A stretch of 64,000 nt of DNA from Malania oleifera (taxonomy: Eukaryota > Streptophyta > Magnoliopsida > Santalales > Ximeniaceae). Where the stretch lies: NCBI RefSeq assembly GCF_029873635.1, contig NC_080417.1, positions 34,894,214 to 34,958,213 on the forward strand, given 5' to 3'. Shown piece after piece: positions 47,897 through 59,659 of this stretch. Position numbers and translations under genes: made by a program. Numbering within the stretch: the first letter of the stretch is position 1; each line of letters begins with the position of its first letter. The notes under the pieces were generated by a model. It saw only the letters and a list, made by a program, of their open reading frames with translations. It was not told the origin of the DNA and ran no database searches.

Positions 47897-48012
47897 TGTT
47901 AGTATGTCTCCCTAAAATACCCTTGTACTTTTGTACCCTTGTATGTCTCCTCGTATCCTATAAAAAGGATGCCTATGTATAGTTGTATTGTACAAAAGAT
48001 TTAATCTTAACA
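47897..48012 (+). repeat. Ale-type copia 5' LTR
   Basis: 116 bp, TGTTAGTATGTCTCC...AATCTTAACA. It contains CCTATAAAAAGG, a good TATA-box context, at about 47956-47968. The LTR thus still holds a recognisable core promoter. Confidence 0.95.
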
Positions 48013-48137
48013 TGGTATCAGAGCCAAGTTAACCCTAATTTCTTTTTTTTTCTTAAACCCCTTGCTTGCTACCGTTCTGGACGCCATCGGTGTCATCGTT
48101 GGTAGCCGTTCCCTCTTCGTTACATCGCTTTCCTCTT

Positions 48138-51100
48138 CCTACACTTGAGGTTGCTCTTACAGAGCTCATTTCTAAGGAGACACGCCAACAAACTCGTTGG
48201 GCTCATCTACAGATATGGTTTTAGCTACTGCCCCGTCTAGTTCCTTTACTCCGGCTACTCCTACTACAGCTGTTGCATCTTCTAAACCGCGTCGTTTCCA
48301 TGGCCAGTGTCACTATTGTAAGGAAGATGGTCATCGTATTTCTGATTGTCCTAAGAAGAAGGCCAAGGATGCTAGGGATGCTCTTAAGACTAGGGCCTCT
48401 TACTCTTCCAAGCTCGTTGCTGCTGTCTCCACTAGCTCCTTAATTTCTGCTTCATCTTCTGCATCTCCTTTGTCATCTCTTTCTGCAGCTAACCTTGAGG
48501 CAATTATCACCCAGGTTCTATCCTGCACTTCTACTGCTTTATCAGTCTCCACAGGTACCCCAACACCTTGGTTTATTGATTCTGCCTGTTGCAATCATAT
48601 GACCTCTGATTCCTCTTTAGTGGCACATAAGCAATCTTTAAATCCTGTTCCCTTAATTTATACTGCTGATGGTTCACATATGTCTGTTAGTCATCTTGGT
48701 CATATTTCTACTCCTACTTTTTCCGTGCCGGACACATATGTTGTGCTTAACTTGTCTCTTAATCTCCTTTTTGTTGGCCAACTTGTTGAATGTGGTTTGA
48801 TCTTAACATTTTCTCACAGAGGTTGTGATGTGCAAGATCTAAAGATGGACCAGATTTTTGGGACCAAGCGTAAAGTTGGTCGCCTTTTTGAGCTCACATC
48901 TCTGCATTTGCCTCGTTTGTGTTCTCCTCCATCTCTTTCTGCTGCAGTGTCTTCCAGTGTTTGGCATTCTCATCTCGGTCATGCCTCGTTGTCTCGTATT
49001 CAGTCTTTAGCTTCTAGTGGTTTCTTAGGACATGTTAAATTTGATCATTTTGATTGTATGCCTTGTCAACTTGGGAAACAGAAAGCTTTACCTTTTAATG
49101 AAAGTAATTCTTTGTCTTCTGCACCTTTTGATTTGGCTCATTCTGATATTTGGGGACCCACTCCTGTCCTTACTAAGGATGGGTCTCCTTACTTTGTCAT
49201 TTTTATCAATGATTACTCTCGGTATACATGGATTTATCTTTTGCATGATCGCACTTGGTTTCTTAATGCTTTTCATGACTTTAAGTAGATGATTGAAGCT
49301 CAGTTTGCTCGCATCATTAAAGTCTTTCGGTCCAATAATGCCCTAGAATATACTTCTACCTCTTTCATTGAAGAACTTTGAGAGGTCGGCACCTTACCCC
49401 ATCGATCCTGTCCATCCACCTCCTAATAAAATGGTTGCCCCGAACATAAGCACCGTCACATTCTTGACACTGTTCGCTCTCAGCTCTTCTCTGCATCCCT
49501 CCCAGAATCCTTTTGAGGTGAAGCTACTCTTACTGCTGTTTACATTATTAATCGAGTTCCCACCCCTACTCTTTCCAATAAATCTCCATATGAGGCTCTA
49601 TATGGCACAGTACCTGATTATTCTCTTCTCAGAGTCTTTGGTTATGCTTGCTTTGTTTTTCTTCCACCTCATGAACATACAAAACTTGAACCTCACTCTC
49701 GTCTCTGTTGCTTTCTTGGTTATTCCTTTGAACACAAGGGTTATCGGTGCTATGACCCCATAGCCAAGCGTCTTTGCATCTCTCGGCATGTTCAGTTTTG
49801 GGAACACAAAATTTTCACTAGTATATCTCCATTTTCTTCCGATTCTCTCTCATACTCCCCCATTTTCACTGATCCTGCCCTTGATCCCTCTACCGCTTTC
49901 TCTTCTAATGCTGGTCCTCCCAGCTCATTAGGTGATCCCTATGCCTCTGCTGCTCCTAACTCTGGACTGTCTGATGATCCTGCTGTCTCTTCCACACCGC
50001 CTGCGTCCACTGATTGGGATGTCCGTCTTTTAAGTCGGGTAAGGGCACCTCCTACCTATCTTCGTGACTTTCATTATTTTTCTACTCTTGACTCCCTTCA
50101 CGAGCCTTGCAGTTATTGCAAAGCTTGTTCTGTTCCTGTTTGGCAGCAAGCTATGGCTGAGGAACTTGACGCCTTTCATAAAACTTATACTTGGAACCTA
50201 GTTTACCTGCCTCCTGGTAAGACTGTAGTTGGGAACAAATGGGTGTATAAATGAAAAACAAATTCTGATGGTTCTGAAGTACGACATAAAGCTCGTTTAG
50301 TGGCAAAGGGCTTTACTCAGGAATATGACATTGATTATGAGGAGAGATTTGCCCCTGTTGCCCATATTACCTCCGTTCACTCACTTTTGGCTATTGCCTC
50401 TGCTTGGCGGTGGCTTTTATTTCAGATGGACGTCAAGAATGCCTTCTTACATGGTGATTTGGCTGAGGAGGTATATATGCAACCCCCTCTTGGGTATCCT
50501 CATTCTCCTTGTCAGGTTTTCGTCTTCGTCGTGCTTTATATGGGCTTAAGCAAGCTCCTCATGCTTGGTTTGCCAAGTTTAGCTCCACTATTGCCCAGTT
50601 TGGGTTTACCTCTAGCCTCTATGATTCAGCTCTTTTTACCCGTCACATTGCTACTGACATCACCATTCTCCTACTTTATATTGACGATATGAGCATTACT
50701 GGTGATGATACTTCTGGTATTCATGAGCTTAAGCAATTTCTGTGTCGGAAGTTTGAGATGAAAGACCTTGGTTTTCTTCACTACTTCCTTGGCTTAGAAG
50801 TGTCTCCAACCTCTAATGGCTACTCCTTAACCTAGGCCAAATATGCCTCTGATCTTCTCACACGTGCTGGTCTCACTGATTGTAAGATAACTGATAGTCC
50901 GCTGGAACCTAACATCAAACTCCGTCCTACTGATAGGGAGCTCCTTCCCAATGCCATTCGCTACTGACAGCTTGTTGGGAGCTTGATTTACCTCACTATC
51001 ATTAGACCGGACATTGCCTATGCGGTGCACCTTGTTAGTCAGTTTATGTCAGCTCCTCGGTCTGTTCACTATGCAGTTGTTCTTCGCATCTTACGATATG

Positions 51101-51632
51101 TGAAGGGCACCTTATTTCATGGCCTTTTTTTTTTTTCCTCTCACTCATCCTTGACGTTACAAGTTTATTCTGATACTGATTGGGCAGGGGACCCTACTGA
51201 TCGTCGGTCTACCACTGGTTTTCTTTTTTTACTTGGTGACTCTCTTATCTCTTGGTGGAGCAAAAAGCAGACTGTTGTTGCTCGCTCTAGTACTGAGGCT
51301 GAGTATCGGGCTCTCCCTGATACTACTTTTGAGCTTCTTTGGCTTCATTGGATTTTCCACGATATGGGAATTCCTCAGCCCTCGAGCACTCCTCTTTATT
51401 GTGACAATCATAGTGCTGTCCAGATTGCTCACAACGATGTCTTTCATGAACGCACCAAATATTTCGAGATCGACTGTCATTTTGTGCGTCATCATCTTCA
51501 GGATGGGACACTTCGCCTCTTGTCAGTTCCTTCGGCTGATCAGTTGGCTGATATCTTCACGAAAGCTCATCCACCTGGTCGTCATCGTGCTTTAATCTGC
51601 AAACTCCTAATGTCATCTTCGATACCACCTTG
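48138..51632 (+). pseudogene. Ale-type copia gag end and pol (protease, integrase, RT, RNase H)
   Basis: The longest frame is 48197-49288. It has the CCHC knuckle CHYCKEDGHRISDC (about 48310-48350), protease TPWFIDSACCNHM (about 48563-48600, DSA for DSG), pre-integrase WHSHLGHASL (about 48961) and the first integrase core motif DLAHSDIWGP (about 49132). A TAG at 49286 and several stops around 49378-49520 break integrase. Its end reads YGTVPDYSLLRVFGYACF near 49600. RT starts near 50155 with a TGA at about 50252. [27 protein letters not shown], a frameshift near 50517, then YIDDM (about 50677-50691) follow. RNase H at 51168-51560 has DTDWAGDPTDRRSTTGF and ADIFTK. The 50983-51633 block is open throughout. 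Confidence 0.92.
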
Positions 51633-51646
51633 AGTTTGAGAGGGAA

Positions 51647-51762
51647 TGTTAGTATATGTCCCTAAAATACCCTTGTATTCTTGTACCCTTGTATGTCTCC
51701 TCGTATCCTATAAAAAGGATGCATGTGTATAGTTGTATTGTACAAAAGATTTAATCTTAACA
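51647..51762 (+). repeat. Ale-type copia 3' LTR
   Basis: 116 bp, the direct partner of 47897-48012, with the same TATA context CCTATAAAAAGG. Confidence 0.95.
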
Positions 51763-51767
51763 GTAAG

Positions 51768-52178
51768 AATGAGAAAATATTTAATTTATGGACGACATGC
51801 TACCGAAATTTCAGTAGAACTTTTCCTAAGAATAAAACCATATATTAAGATGAAAATTATTTAAGGCATGCTAAAATATTTTTGAAAGGATGAGTGAATC
51901 ATAAAAGAATATTGTTTTTTCATCCTTAGTTATAGGTGCATGTTGAACTGTCCGTTAGTGCATGTTGAATTTTAAATGTTATATGCGAAACTGAAAAACA
52001 TGCACAATCTTCATATTTATTTCCTAGGATGTCCTTCATCATATACACTTCTTTTTGTCTTGGGATAACTTAGTTCATGGACACCATTTGGTCAAAATCT
52101 TTGGGTTATGTACTCTCACTTGGGACCTAAATGGTAAAGCATCATCCTTGAAATTAAAGGTCATATGTTATGATGATG
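51768..52178 (+). other. Non-coding LTR-element body (middle part)
   Basis: No gene. Near 51795-51870 it carries, in inverted orientation, the GAAAAGTTCTACCGAAATTTC repeat seen at about 38784-38806 and 39086-39108. Confidence 0.4.
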
Positions 52179-52189
52179 CATTACAAAAA

Positions 52190-52770
52190 ATAAGGTTATT
52201 AGTGACGGTTCAAAATCACTAATAATCACAAAATCGTCACTAATAGTATTAGTGACGGTTTTATGAGTATTAGTGACAGTTTTGAACTAGTTGCTATATC
52301 TGCCGTTACTAATACTTATTAGTGACGAATTTTTGAAACTGTCACTAATAATAGAGTATTAGTGACGGTTTAAACCATCACTAAAAAACTTAAGAAGTCC
52401 GTCACTATAAATTCTACACCGGCTCCATCAAAATCATCACTAATGCCATAGTATTAGTGACAGTTTTAAATTCGTCACTAATGCTCTATTATTAGTGACG
52501 GTTTGAAAATCGTCACTAATGCTCTATTATTAGTGACAGTTTGAAAATTGTCACTATTGCTCACAGGCAACTATTAGTGATGATTTTCAAATCGTCACTA
52601 ATACTATAAAATTGTCACTAATACTATATTATTAGTGACGGTTTGAAAACCTTCACTAAAACTCTTTTAAAAAAAAAGGTAATTATTAGTGACGATTTTG
52701 AAACCTTCACTAATACTTAAATTGGACAATTAGTAGTGACGGTTTTAAAATTGTCACTAATAATTTTTAA
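52190..52770. repeat. CACTA left subterminal repeats
   Basis: About twenty copies of TAGTGACGGTTT or its reverse complement, mostly arranged as inverted pairs around AAAAT or TCAAA. Spacing is irregular. Confidence 0.9.
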
Positions 52771-52859
52771 TTAATTTTTTTCCAATTATTAATTTCTGTA
52801 AAAAATTATAATTACATTTTCGTATACGTAACATTAAACCATAATTGCTAAAAAATTCA

Positions 52860-53080
52860 TAAATTATTCAATATTCAAATTCAAGTTTAAATAAAAATAC
52901 AAATATATTATACAAATTCAAATTCAAATTCAAATATATTATACAAATTCAAATTTAAATACAAATACATTATACAAATTCAAAATTCAAAATTCAAATT
53001 CAAATTTAAATAAAAATACAAATATATTATACAAATTCAAATTCAAATACAAATATATTATATAAATTCAAATTTAAATT
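52860..53080. repeat. Low-complexity AAATTCAAATTCAAATA tract
   Basis: Several tandem copies of an 'ATTCAAATTCAAATAnAAATATATTATACAA' unit. It has no coding meaning. Confidence 0.8.
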
Positions 53081-53320
53081 GAACAATTAGTAGTGATGGT
53101 GATGCGAGCTTCGACAGTAAGAGACCATGGCAACATGGGCAGCTATGGCTTGCTGCAGCGTCATCCTCGAGGGTGAAGTTCTCGAAAAATAAGGCTCAAT
53201 CTGTAATCTAGGGCCCAACTTCAGAATCCTCGACCTTGATGGTGATGGAGCATACGACGAGGTCATGGAGGGTGATGAAGGACAATGAGGTCTCGGATGA
53301 CAGAGAAGGACGACGGGGCT

Positions 53321-56255
53321 GTGGATGGTGGTGGTTGCATCAACGATTCTTTATCTAGTTTACCTGGAGTTTCTTTTCAAAATTGATTTGAAATGCGATA
53401 AGCCTGCCCATGTAGACAAAATGAGTTTTAGCCTTTCATCTGATATGTTGTCGCTTATAGTTAAGGTTAGACCTCGCAAAATGGATAAAAATCCGTTAAT
53501 CCGACCCGCATCCAACCCGTTTTAACCGACTCATAATCAACTGCTTGCTAAATGAGTCGAATATGGTTTTCAATTTTCATATCCGCCTTTTTAGCGAGTC
53601 GGGTCAGTTTTATATATTCGCTAAACCGCTTAAAAACCCATTACTAGTTAACCCAACCCAAGAAGTGCCCATAGCCCACTGCCCAACTATGGAAAGCCCA
53701 GTGCCCCAACATTGTCCACACGGTCCATTTGGCCACGTCTTCACAGTGGAGTCCCACTCCAAGACCAGCCCTATTCGATTCAAGCCCTAGCCCTAATGCC
53801 TTATTCGATTCGACATTCGATCCAAGAGACAGCCAGCACGAGAGACCCTTCTTCTTTGACCCTTCGAAGCCCTCTGCCCTCCGACCCTTCACGAGTCCAT
53901 CTTCGATCCTTTGAACCAGTGGGAGCTTCGTGAGTTCATATTCAACACTTCGAACCAGTAGGAGCCTTTCGTGAGTTCTTCATCAACCCTTCGAACTAGC
54001 AGGAGCTTCATGAGTTGGTCTTCCACACTGCGAACCATCAGAAGCCCTTCGCGGGTTCGTCAAGAGCTTCGTGAGTTCATCGTGGACATTTCAAACCAGA
54101 AGCTCTTCGCAAGCTCGTCTTTGAGCCAAAGTGATTTCATCTGCTTCGAAGTTCGAATTTGTGAGTCTTCTTCTTCTTCTTCTTCTTCTTCTTCCACTTC
54201 TCTGTTATTGCATATTAGGACATTACATATTTCTACAAAATTTTCTGCTTCTAGACTAACAAAAAGGTAAGGCAATGAAAAATAATTCCTTTGCTGGCCT
54301 TTATAATTCATAAATTTCATCTTTTATTCTTGTTGGATGTTTTGGTGATACATGACATGGCTTTAACAATTTACCAAGTGCAGAACTGTCCATGGTTGTA
54401 ATCTATGCTAAATCATCTTATTGTATTAAATTGGGTATCTTGGAAGGGAGAATGAACTCTCTTTAGGCTTCAAGTTAATAGTAGGAGATAATATGGAGAG
54501 GCCTGCTGTATCTTGCTCTTTGTTACCCACATTCTCTTTGTTCAGATAAATCCTGCAGAAGAACATGACCAATAATAGAGATTGTCAGTTTGGCCAAAAA
54601 AATGAACAGATTGAACTAATGAAAAGGCCATTTAATGATCAACAATTGTTGTACAAAGTTTGTATTTTCCCACACCACTCCTACATAAATTTTTTAATCC
54701 AGGTTAATCTGCATCATAAGATAATTCAATCCTCCATGAGAAGGAATACTAGCCACTTTCTCAAATGCAGAGATGAAAAAGAAAATATACATTTTACTTT
54801 GGAGTAAAGGGTAAGTAAAGTTGTGCATGTGGTTCCAAGCCACACCAATGTACATGCCATCATTGCCATGAATGAATTCCAAAAGAGAACATATGCCAAA
54901 CAAATAAGACATTATCAATGTCCATGACCATGCGGTATAATTGCATTTTTTTCCACTTGTTGAGTTGGGTTGCTGCAGAAGGATTAAATGTACTGCAAGG
55001 CTGCAAATTCTTAGCATCAGCAAGATTGTTGATGTATATGTATGTCCATATCTGTATGTAGTACATGTACAAATTCTTTATGGTATATATATGTAAATGT
55101 ATGTCTGTATCTGTATGTAGTACATGTACATGGTCTCTTTCAGAGTTTCAGGATACTTCTAAAGACTATGGAGTCTGATTCTGAAGTTATATCAATATTG
55201 AAATTTCTTCTCATTCTTACGTATAAAGTTTTTTTGACAGAACCAAGAACTATATTAAATATTAATTAGTCCATGACCCATGGCAATGGTATGAGGTGAT
55301 GGTTGGATTATGGTCGTTTTCTGTTCTTTCTTTATATGCATAATGACAACTTTTTGACTTGGTCAATCAAATTTCAATATAAATGTTGTGGTCGTTTGAC
55401 TTATTTCATTATGTTCAATATGGATATAAAATGAAAATATTTAATCCCATTTTTCTATTTTTTACAGTGCATTATAAGGATTAGGAGAAAAAAATGTCTC
55501 AGTTAATAGCGAATTGATCAAAATGATGAAATAGTGGTGTTTAAAGAAACTCACATGCTTTAAGAACAGTTGTAATGTTTGTATTTTAGAGACTCACATG
55601 AGTCACACGCTTTAAGTTTCTATTTTGACTTGGATTGAGATTAATTTATTATGTTTTATTGCTCTTATAATTTTACTTGCTTGATTTAGGAGTTGTTAAT
55701 TAATATAAACAATTGAATGGTTGATATAGTTACTAAAAAAGTTAATACACAAACTAATTGCAAGTTATCGTATACAACTTAATATATTATGACACAAAAT
55801 AAATTATTAATAAAGTTATATTTGAGAATGGCGGATTATCCGCCCATCCACCATGAATTATCCGACCCGAAACTGCTTAATCCGCCACTTAAACGAGTCG
55901 AATATGGATTATGATTTTTTCACCCGATAATCCGCCTTATCCGTCACGGATTATCCGACCCGATCCGCTTTGCCAGGTCTAGTTAAGGTATGATTTAAAT
56001 ATTAATTTTATTTCTCTTGAATCTTGATGCCCTTCTTGTGGATGCAATATTAATGACTGCAAGAAGGGCATCAAGATTCAAGTGAAATAAAACTAATATT
56101 TAAATCATACCTTAACTATAAGCGACAACCTATCAGATGAAAGGTTAAAATTCATTTTGTTTACATGGGCAGATTTATCGCATTTCAAATCAATTTTGAA
56201 AAGAAACTCTGGGTAAACTAGATAAATAATCGTTGATGCAGCCACCACCATCCAC
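53321..56255. repeat. Long inverted repeat (fold-back) inside the CACTA element
   Basis: The left arm is 53321-53467 plus 55990-56038, split by the hAT element. The right arm is 56060-56255. The arms are about 196 nt with few mismatches, and the loop is 21 nt (56039-56059). Before the hAT insertion this was a compact hairpin. If transcribed it would give double-stranded RNA. Confidence 0.88.
53468..55981. mobile_element. hAT transposon, non-autonomous, 8-bp duplication GTTAAGGT
   Basis: The perfect 8-bp duplication GTTAAGGT is at 53460-53467 and 55982-55989. Inverted ends are TAGACCTCGCAAAATGGAT on the left and TAGACCTGGCAAAGCGGAT on the right strand, with subterminal GGGTCGGAT-type text. 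The 2.5-kb body has no transposase. It holds a cluster of imperfect 'CTTCGAACCAG-AGGAGC-TTCGTGAGTTC' repeats at about 53890-54130 and a TTC microsatellite at about 54168-54196. ORFs in it are short and unrecognised. It is nested in one arm of the fold-back. Confidence 0.92.
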
Positions 56256-57592
56256 CCTACTATAAGAGTACCTAAACCTCCTGATTCTTACCTCCATGTC
56301 CATCATAAATTCCAAAGAATAAAGTGGAAGCATCCAGAACAGGATATGCAGCATGCTAGCAAATCAAACATTCATAGTCAATAACAAAACATTCATACTA
56401 TTAGTTAACACCTTTAACTTGAAAGTTCGAAGTCTCATGTCATAATTAGGATATCCCTTTTAGGATAACAAGAAAAAAAAAAATTAATATAATAAATGCA
56501 GGAACTATGTTGTAGGTAGCCTATTTATGCATTAGTTTGCATATTTGTAAACCCTAGCATGGATTAGTTCATCTATGTACAAGGAATCAACCCTTTAGTT
56601 AGACAATTTCTCACACTTATTCATAAGTAGGGCTGATTTTTTGGGCAACTATTTCAGAAACCGATTTAAAAAAGCTTTACCTAAACCTCGTTCATCTCAA
56701 AAAAATAAAATAAACATAATAAATAATATTATTTTAGGGTGCCCGAAGTTTGACCTCTATAAAGGAAATGTCCCTAAGCTTAGTTACGAGCTACAAAATT
56801 TAACAACCAACTCCTTTTCTAACCATTATTTTTCTTTATCTTAAATGTCGTTAATAAATATGCTTATTAAAGTATTGTAACACTTAAACTATATATTCAC
56901 TTGATAGTCATTTACTTTTTGTCTCATTAAATCACGATAATAGTTGAAATTGTTAGATTCCTTAAGTTACTTTATGGATTATTCATTGTTCGTGATAACT
57001 TCATTAAAAGAAGATTGTCATGATCCAATAACAATTACTTATATTACAAATGATATCGATACTCTCAGAATAAATATATTAACAATTATCTGGAGTATCT
57101 ATTAAAACTTGAAAATGTAAAGACCTACGGACTAGTGACATCACAAGTTCTGACTTTTATCATTACTCATTCAAACCAGTTTTACAAACTAGACGCACTA
57201 GAGAAACAATCGCCCTAAGTGCATTATACTTTGAAACCAAATTGACATTTTCAAGGATGTTGCTTCAATTATAAGGACTTTCTTTTTGACTCGTACCTCT
57301 CAAGGTCAAATTTTTCAAGACATGTATACCAAATTAGGTGTTCTAGTCAAATTATTTGAAAGCCTTATTTTCAAATTATCTCAATTTGTGCTTATTTATC
57401 AACTTGTGGGCCCAGATGTCGACCATCACTAGAAGAAAATTTTAAAAAAATAAAAATAGATTTGAGTCCCCAAACCAATAAACCAACCAAAATGAAAATT
57501 AAAATTTGGAAAAGGTGAGACTTTTAGAAGGACAAGATCCATACCTGGAAGAAATCATGTGTGTGGAGATCTGGAATTGAGTGTTGCACCAT

Positions 57593-57640
<48 letters not shown>

Positions 57641-57922
57641 GGTATAAACTCTCGTGACTGACGACCGAAGAAGGTGGATTTTCAAATCTTGCATGTTGTT
57701 GAAATCAAAAGAATCCAAACATCTAACGATATGCAGACACGTAACACAGAATAATAAAAAATCTAAAATCTAAAAGCGATTCAAAATAGAGGCAGGGACA
57801 CAGACATAGACAAACCTTTGCTGATATCGTTGACATTAACCACAAACACACACCTTTGCTGCATCCAAACAAATCATTTGGAAAAGACCCTTCTACCTGC
57901 GCAGATCATGCAACATTCTCAC
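56256..57922. other. CACTA body, non-coding
   Basis: No gene seen. AT-rich, with a (TC)n microsatellite at about 57595-57638. The ORF at 56641-56844 has no recognisable domain. Confidence 0.45.
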
Positions 57923-59350
57923 CCTAAAAATATGGTAATAATCTCTGATGGGTTTGCTTCCAGAAACCCTTGAATCTCTTTCAGCACATTAATGGTTGGT
58001 TGCTACAAGTAACAGTTAGCACTTGATCAAATCGAGGAAATTGCCCTCATAGAATTAGGTATTGAAGCACTTACAAATGTTGTGTAGTTGTAACAGACAC
58101 CACCATAGGAGTGACATAACCAGATATCATTGGCGAAGTCATACATATCAAGCATTAGACCTCGAACACCATTCTACAATGAGCACATATTTCACAGCAA
58201 ATTGTTAAAAAAAATATCTTAACAGAAACAATGCCCTAAATATTGGATTATATTGTGATCAATGTGCCATTCTATAGAGTGACAAACGATCAAAATAGTT
58301 CATTGAAATGATAATTTACATTAGAAATACTTACTTACAGAGTAAATAAAAAGTTCAAAAGAAATATGAATAAACTGAGTTTCTTAGATGTTTTGATCGT
58401 AAAAGAGTATGCCATGAACAATGTGCAATGATTTAGGTAAGGAAACATCCATGTGAGAAGTTGTGCAAGTGAGAGTGGCATAAGTGGATTGTGTATGAAG
58501 TGTTTATCAGGGGAAAAAATTTGTTTTTACGCGACAAATACTCATAATGACCAAAACACTTCTTGAAAATTGAAAAATAAAAAATTGTCATTGATTGAAC
58601 AAAAGTGTAAAAACAAGCATAATGCAAAGTAGAATAGATTCCGAGGGGCATATATTCCTGAAACAACTAAAGAAAACAGTTGAAATTATATAAAAAGTTT
58701 GCTTTCGGAAGCATAAAAATACTTCCAAAAAGCAACCCAGATGGCGAAAAACCAAAGGAAGAAAAACGAATATTACATTGAGCTGATTGGTAACTGAATC
58801 TTCTTGGTTCCTGGGAGAAACAAGAACAGGTCCCATCGCGGGCTTTGCTCCCAAAAGAGAGTAGGAGTTGTGAGTTGTCAGCCATGAATACTGATTGAAA
58901 GGTAGACTGTTCACCTAATCAATCATCTGACCACCCATATCAATACAACCCGCTCATAAACAAAATATTCATCACGGTTCGTGCATTAGATAATCAGAGA
59001 TTGAGATCAGAACATAGAGAAATCACAGACCTTCGATGTGGGTTCCAGTGGCCGGATCCGAGTACATCTGGCCCTAGTATTCCCGTTTGCATCACACGTT
59101 TCGCAACGCAAGCCAGCGTCGCAGTCGCCGTCCGAAGCACATGTCTCTCCCAACTGATTTAGGGACGATAACCATGAGATGAAAATTATAAACTTAAAAA
59201 AAATAGGGCAAAAAAATTCAAGAACTGATGAAGAGAAAGATGGGAGATGACAGTGATACCTTGAGAGAGGACGAAGAACAGGGGAAGAGACACAGTGCGA
59301 GAAACAGGAGTTGGGTGGGGAAATTCCTCAGGAATTGATTAGGTCTCTGC
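57923..59350 (-). pseudogene. Captured 5' part of a PI-PLC X-domain-containing protein gene
   Basis: Minus-strand exons with GT-AG borders. Exon 1 is about 59350-59260 (hydrophobic PTQLLFLALCLFPC, a signal peptide). Then come 59153-59031 (LGETCASDGDCDAGLRCETC), 58914-58777 (FNQYSWLTTHNSYSLLGAKP), 58173-58075 (NGVRGLMLDMYDF, WLCHSYGG) and 58002 to about 57923 (INVLKEIQGFLEANPSEI). These match the secreted or GPI-anchored PI-PLC X-domain proteins of plants (At5g67130 type), including the two histidines of the phosphodiesterase site (THNS; CHSYGG). The gene stops after the fifth exon: the reading ends at a stop just past ITIFL, and the rest of the X domain is missing. The start ATG is not clear. 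It lies wholly inside the CACTA element, so capture of a genomic segment with introns is the best reading. Confidence 0.85.
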
Positions 59351-59369
59351 AAATAAAGAATGCAAATAC

Positions 59370-59372
<3 letters not shown>

Positions 59373-59416
<44 letters not shown>
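59373..59416. repeat. (GA)n microsatellite
   Basis: A run of about 44 bases upstream of the captured exon 1 (leader side). The RERER/SLSLS ORFs across it are artefacts of the repeat. Confidence 0.9.
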
Positions 59417-59424
<8 letters not shown>

Positions 59425-59659
59425 AGAGAAAGATAAATATAACAAGGATGATGATATGCTTGCATTTTTTATTTTCTATGATCGGAGACGTAGTTAGGGG
59501 CGGCGATGATGGTTTTCCAGGAGGGTGGCGACGGAGTAATGGAGTGGGACGGTGGGAATGGTGGGAGGAGCAGAATGAAAGTTGGGGAAAGAAGAGATCG
59601 CGCAAGGGAGAAAGAGGCGGGAGGAGAAAGAAGAAATTTGGGGAAAGTTTGAGAATTTA

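Larger units (their letters stand above)
47897..51762 (+). mobile_element. Short-LTR copia element (Ale-type) with duplication GTAAG
   Basis: Flanks GTAAG at 47892-47896 and 51763-51767 match perfectly. The LTRs are only 116 bp (47897-48012 and 51647-51762) and differ at about six positions. The primer site TGGTATCAGAGCCAAG is at 48013-48028. A purine-rich tract (GAGTTTGAGAGGGAA) precedes the 3' LTR. The 3.87-kb element carries most of pol but has lost the N-terminal gag, since the leader runs into gag C-terminal text near 48140-48200. It appears to be the youngest copia in the window. Confidence 0.95.

Noticed and set aside
48197-49288. A 363-residue ORF as a host gene
   Set aside because: It carries the copia zinc knuckle, protease, pre-integrase and integrase motifs and lies between matching 116-bp LTRs.
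53644-54270. Protein-coding gene inside the hAT element
   Set aside because: The ORFs overlap in several frames over imperfect repeats and have no recognisable domain or start context.
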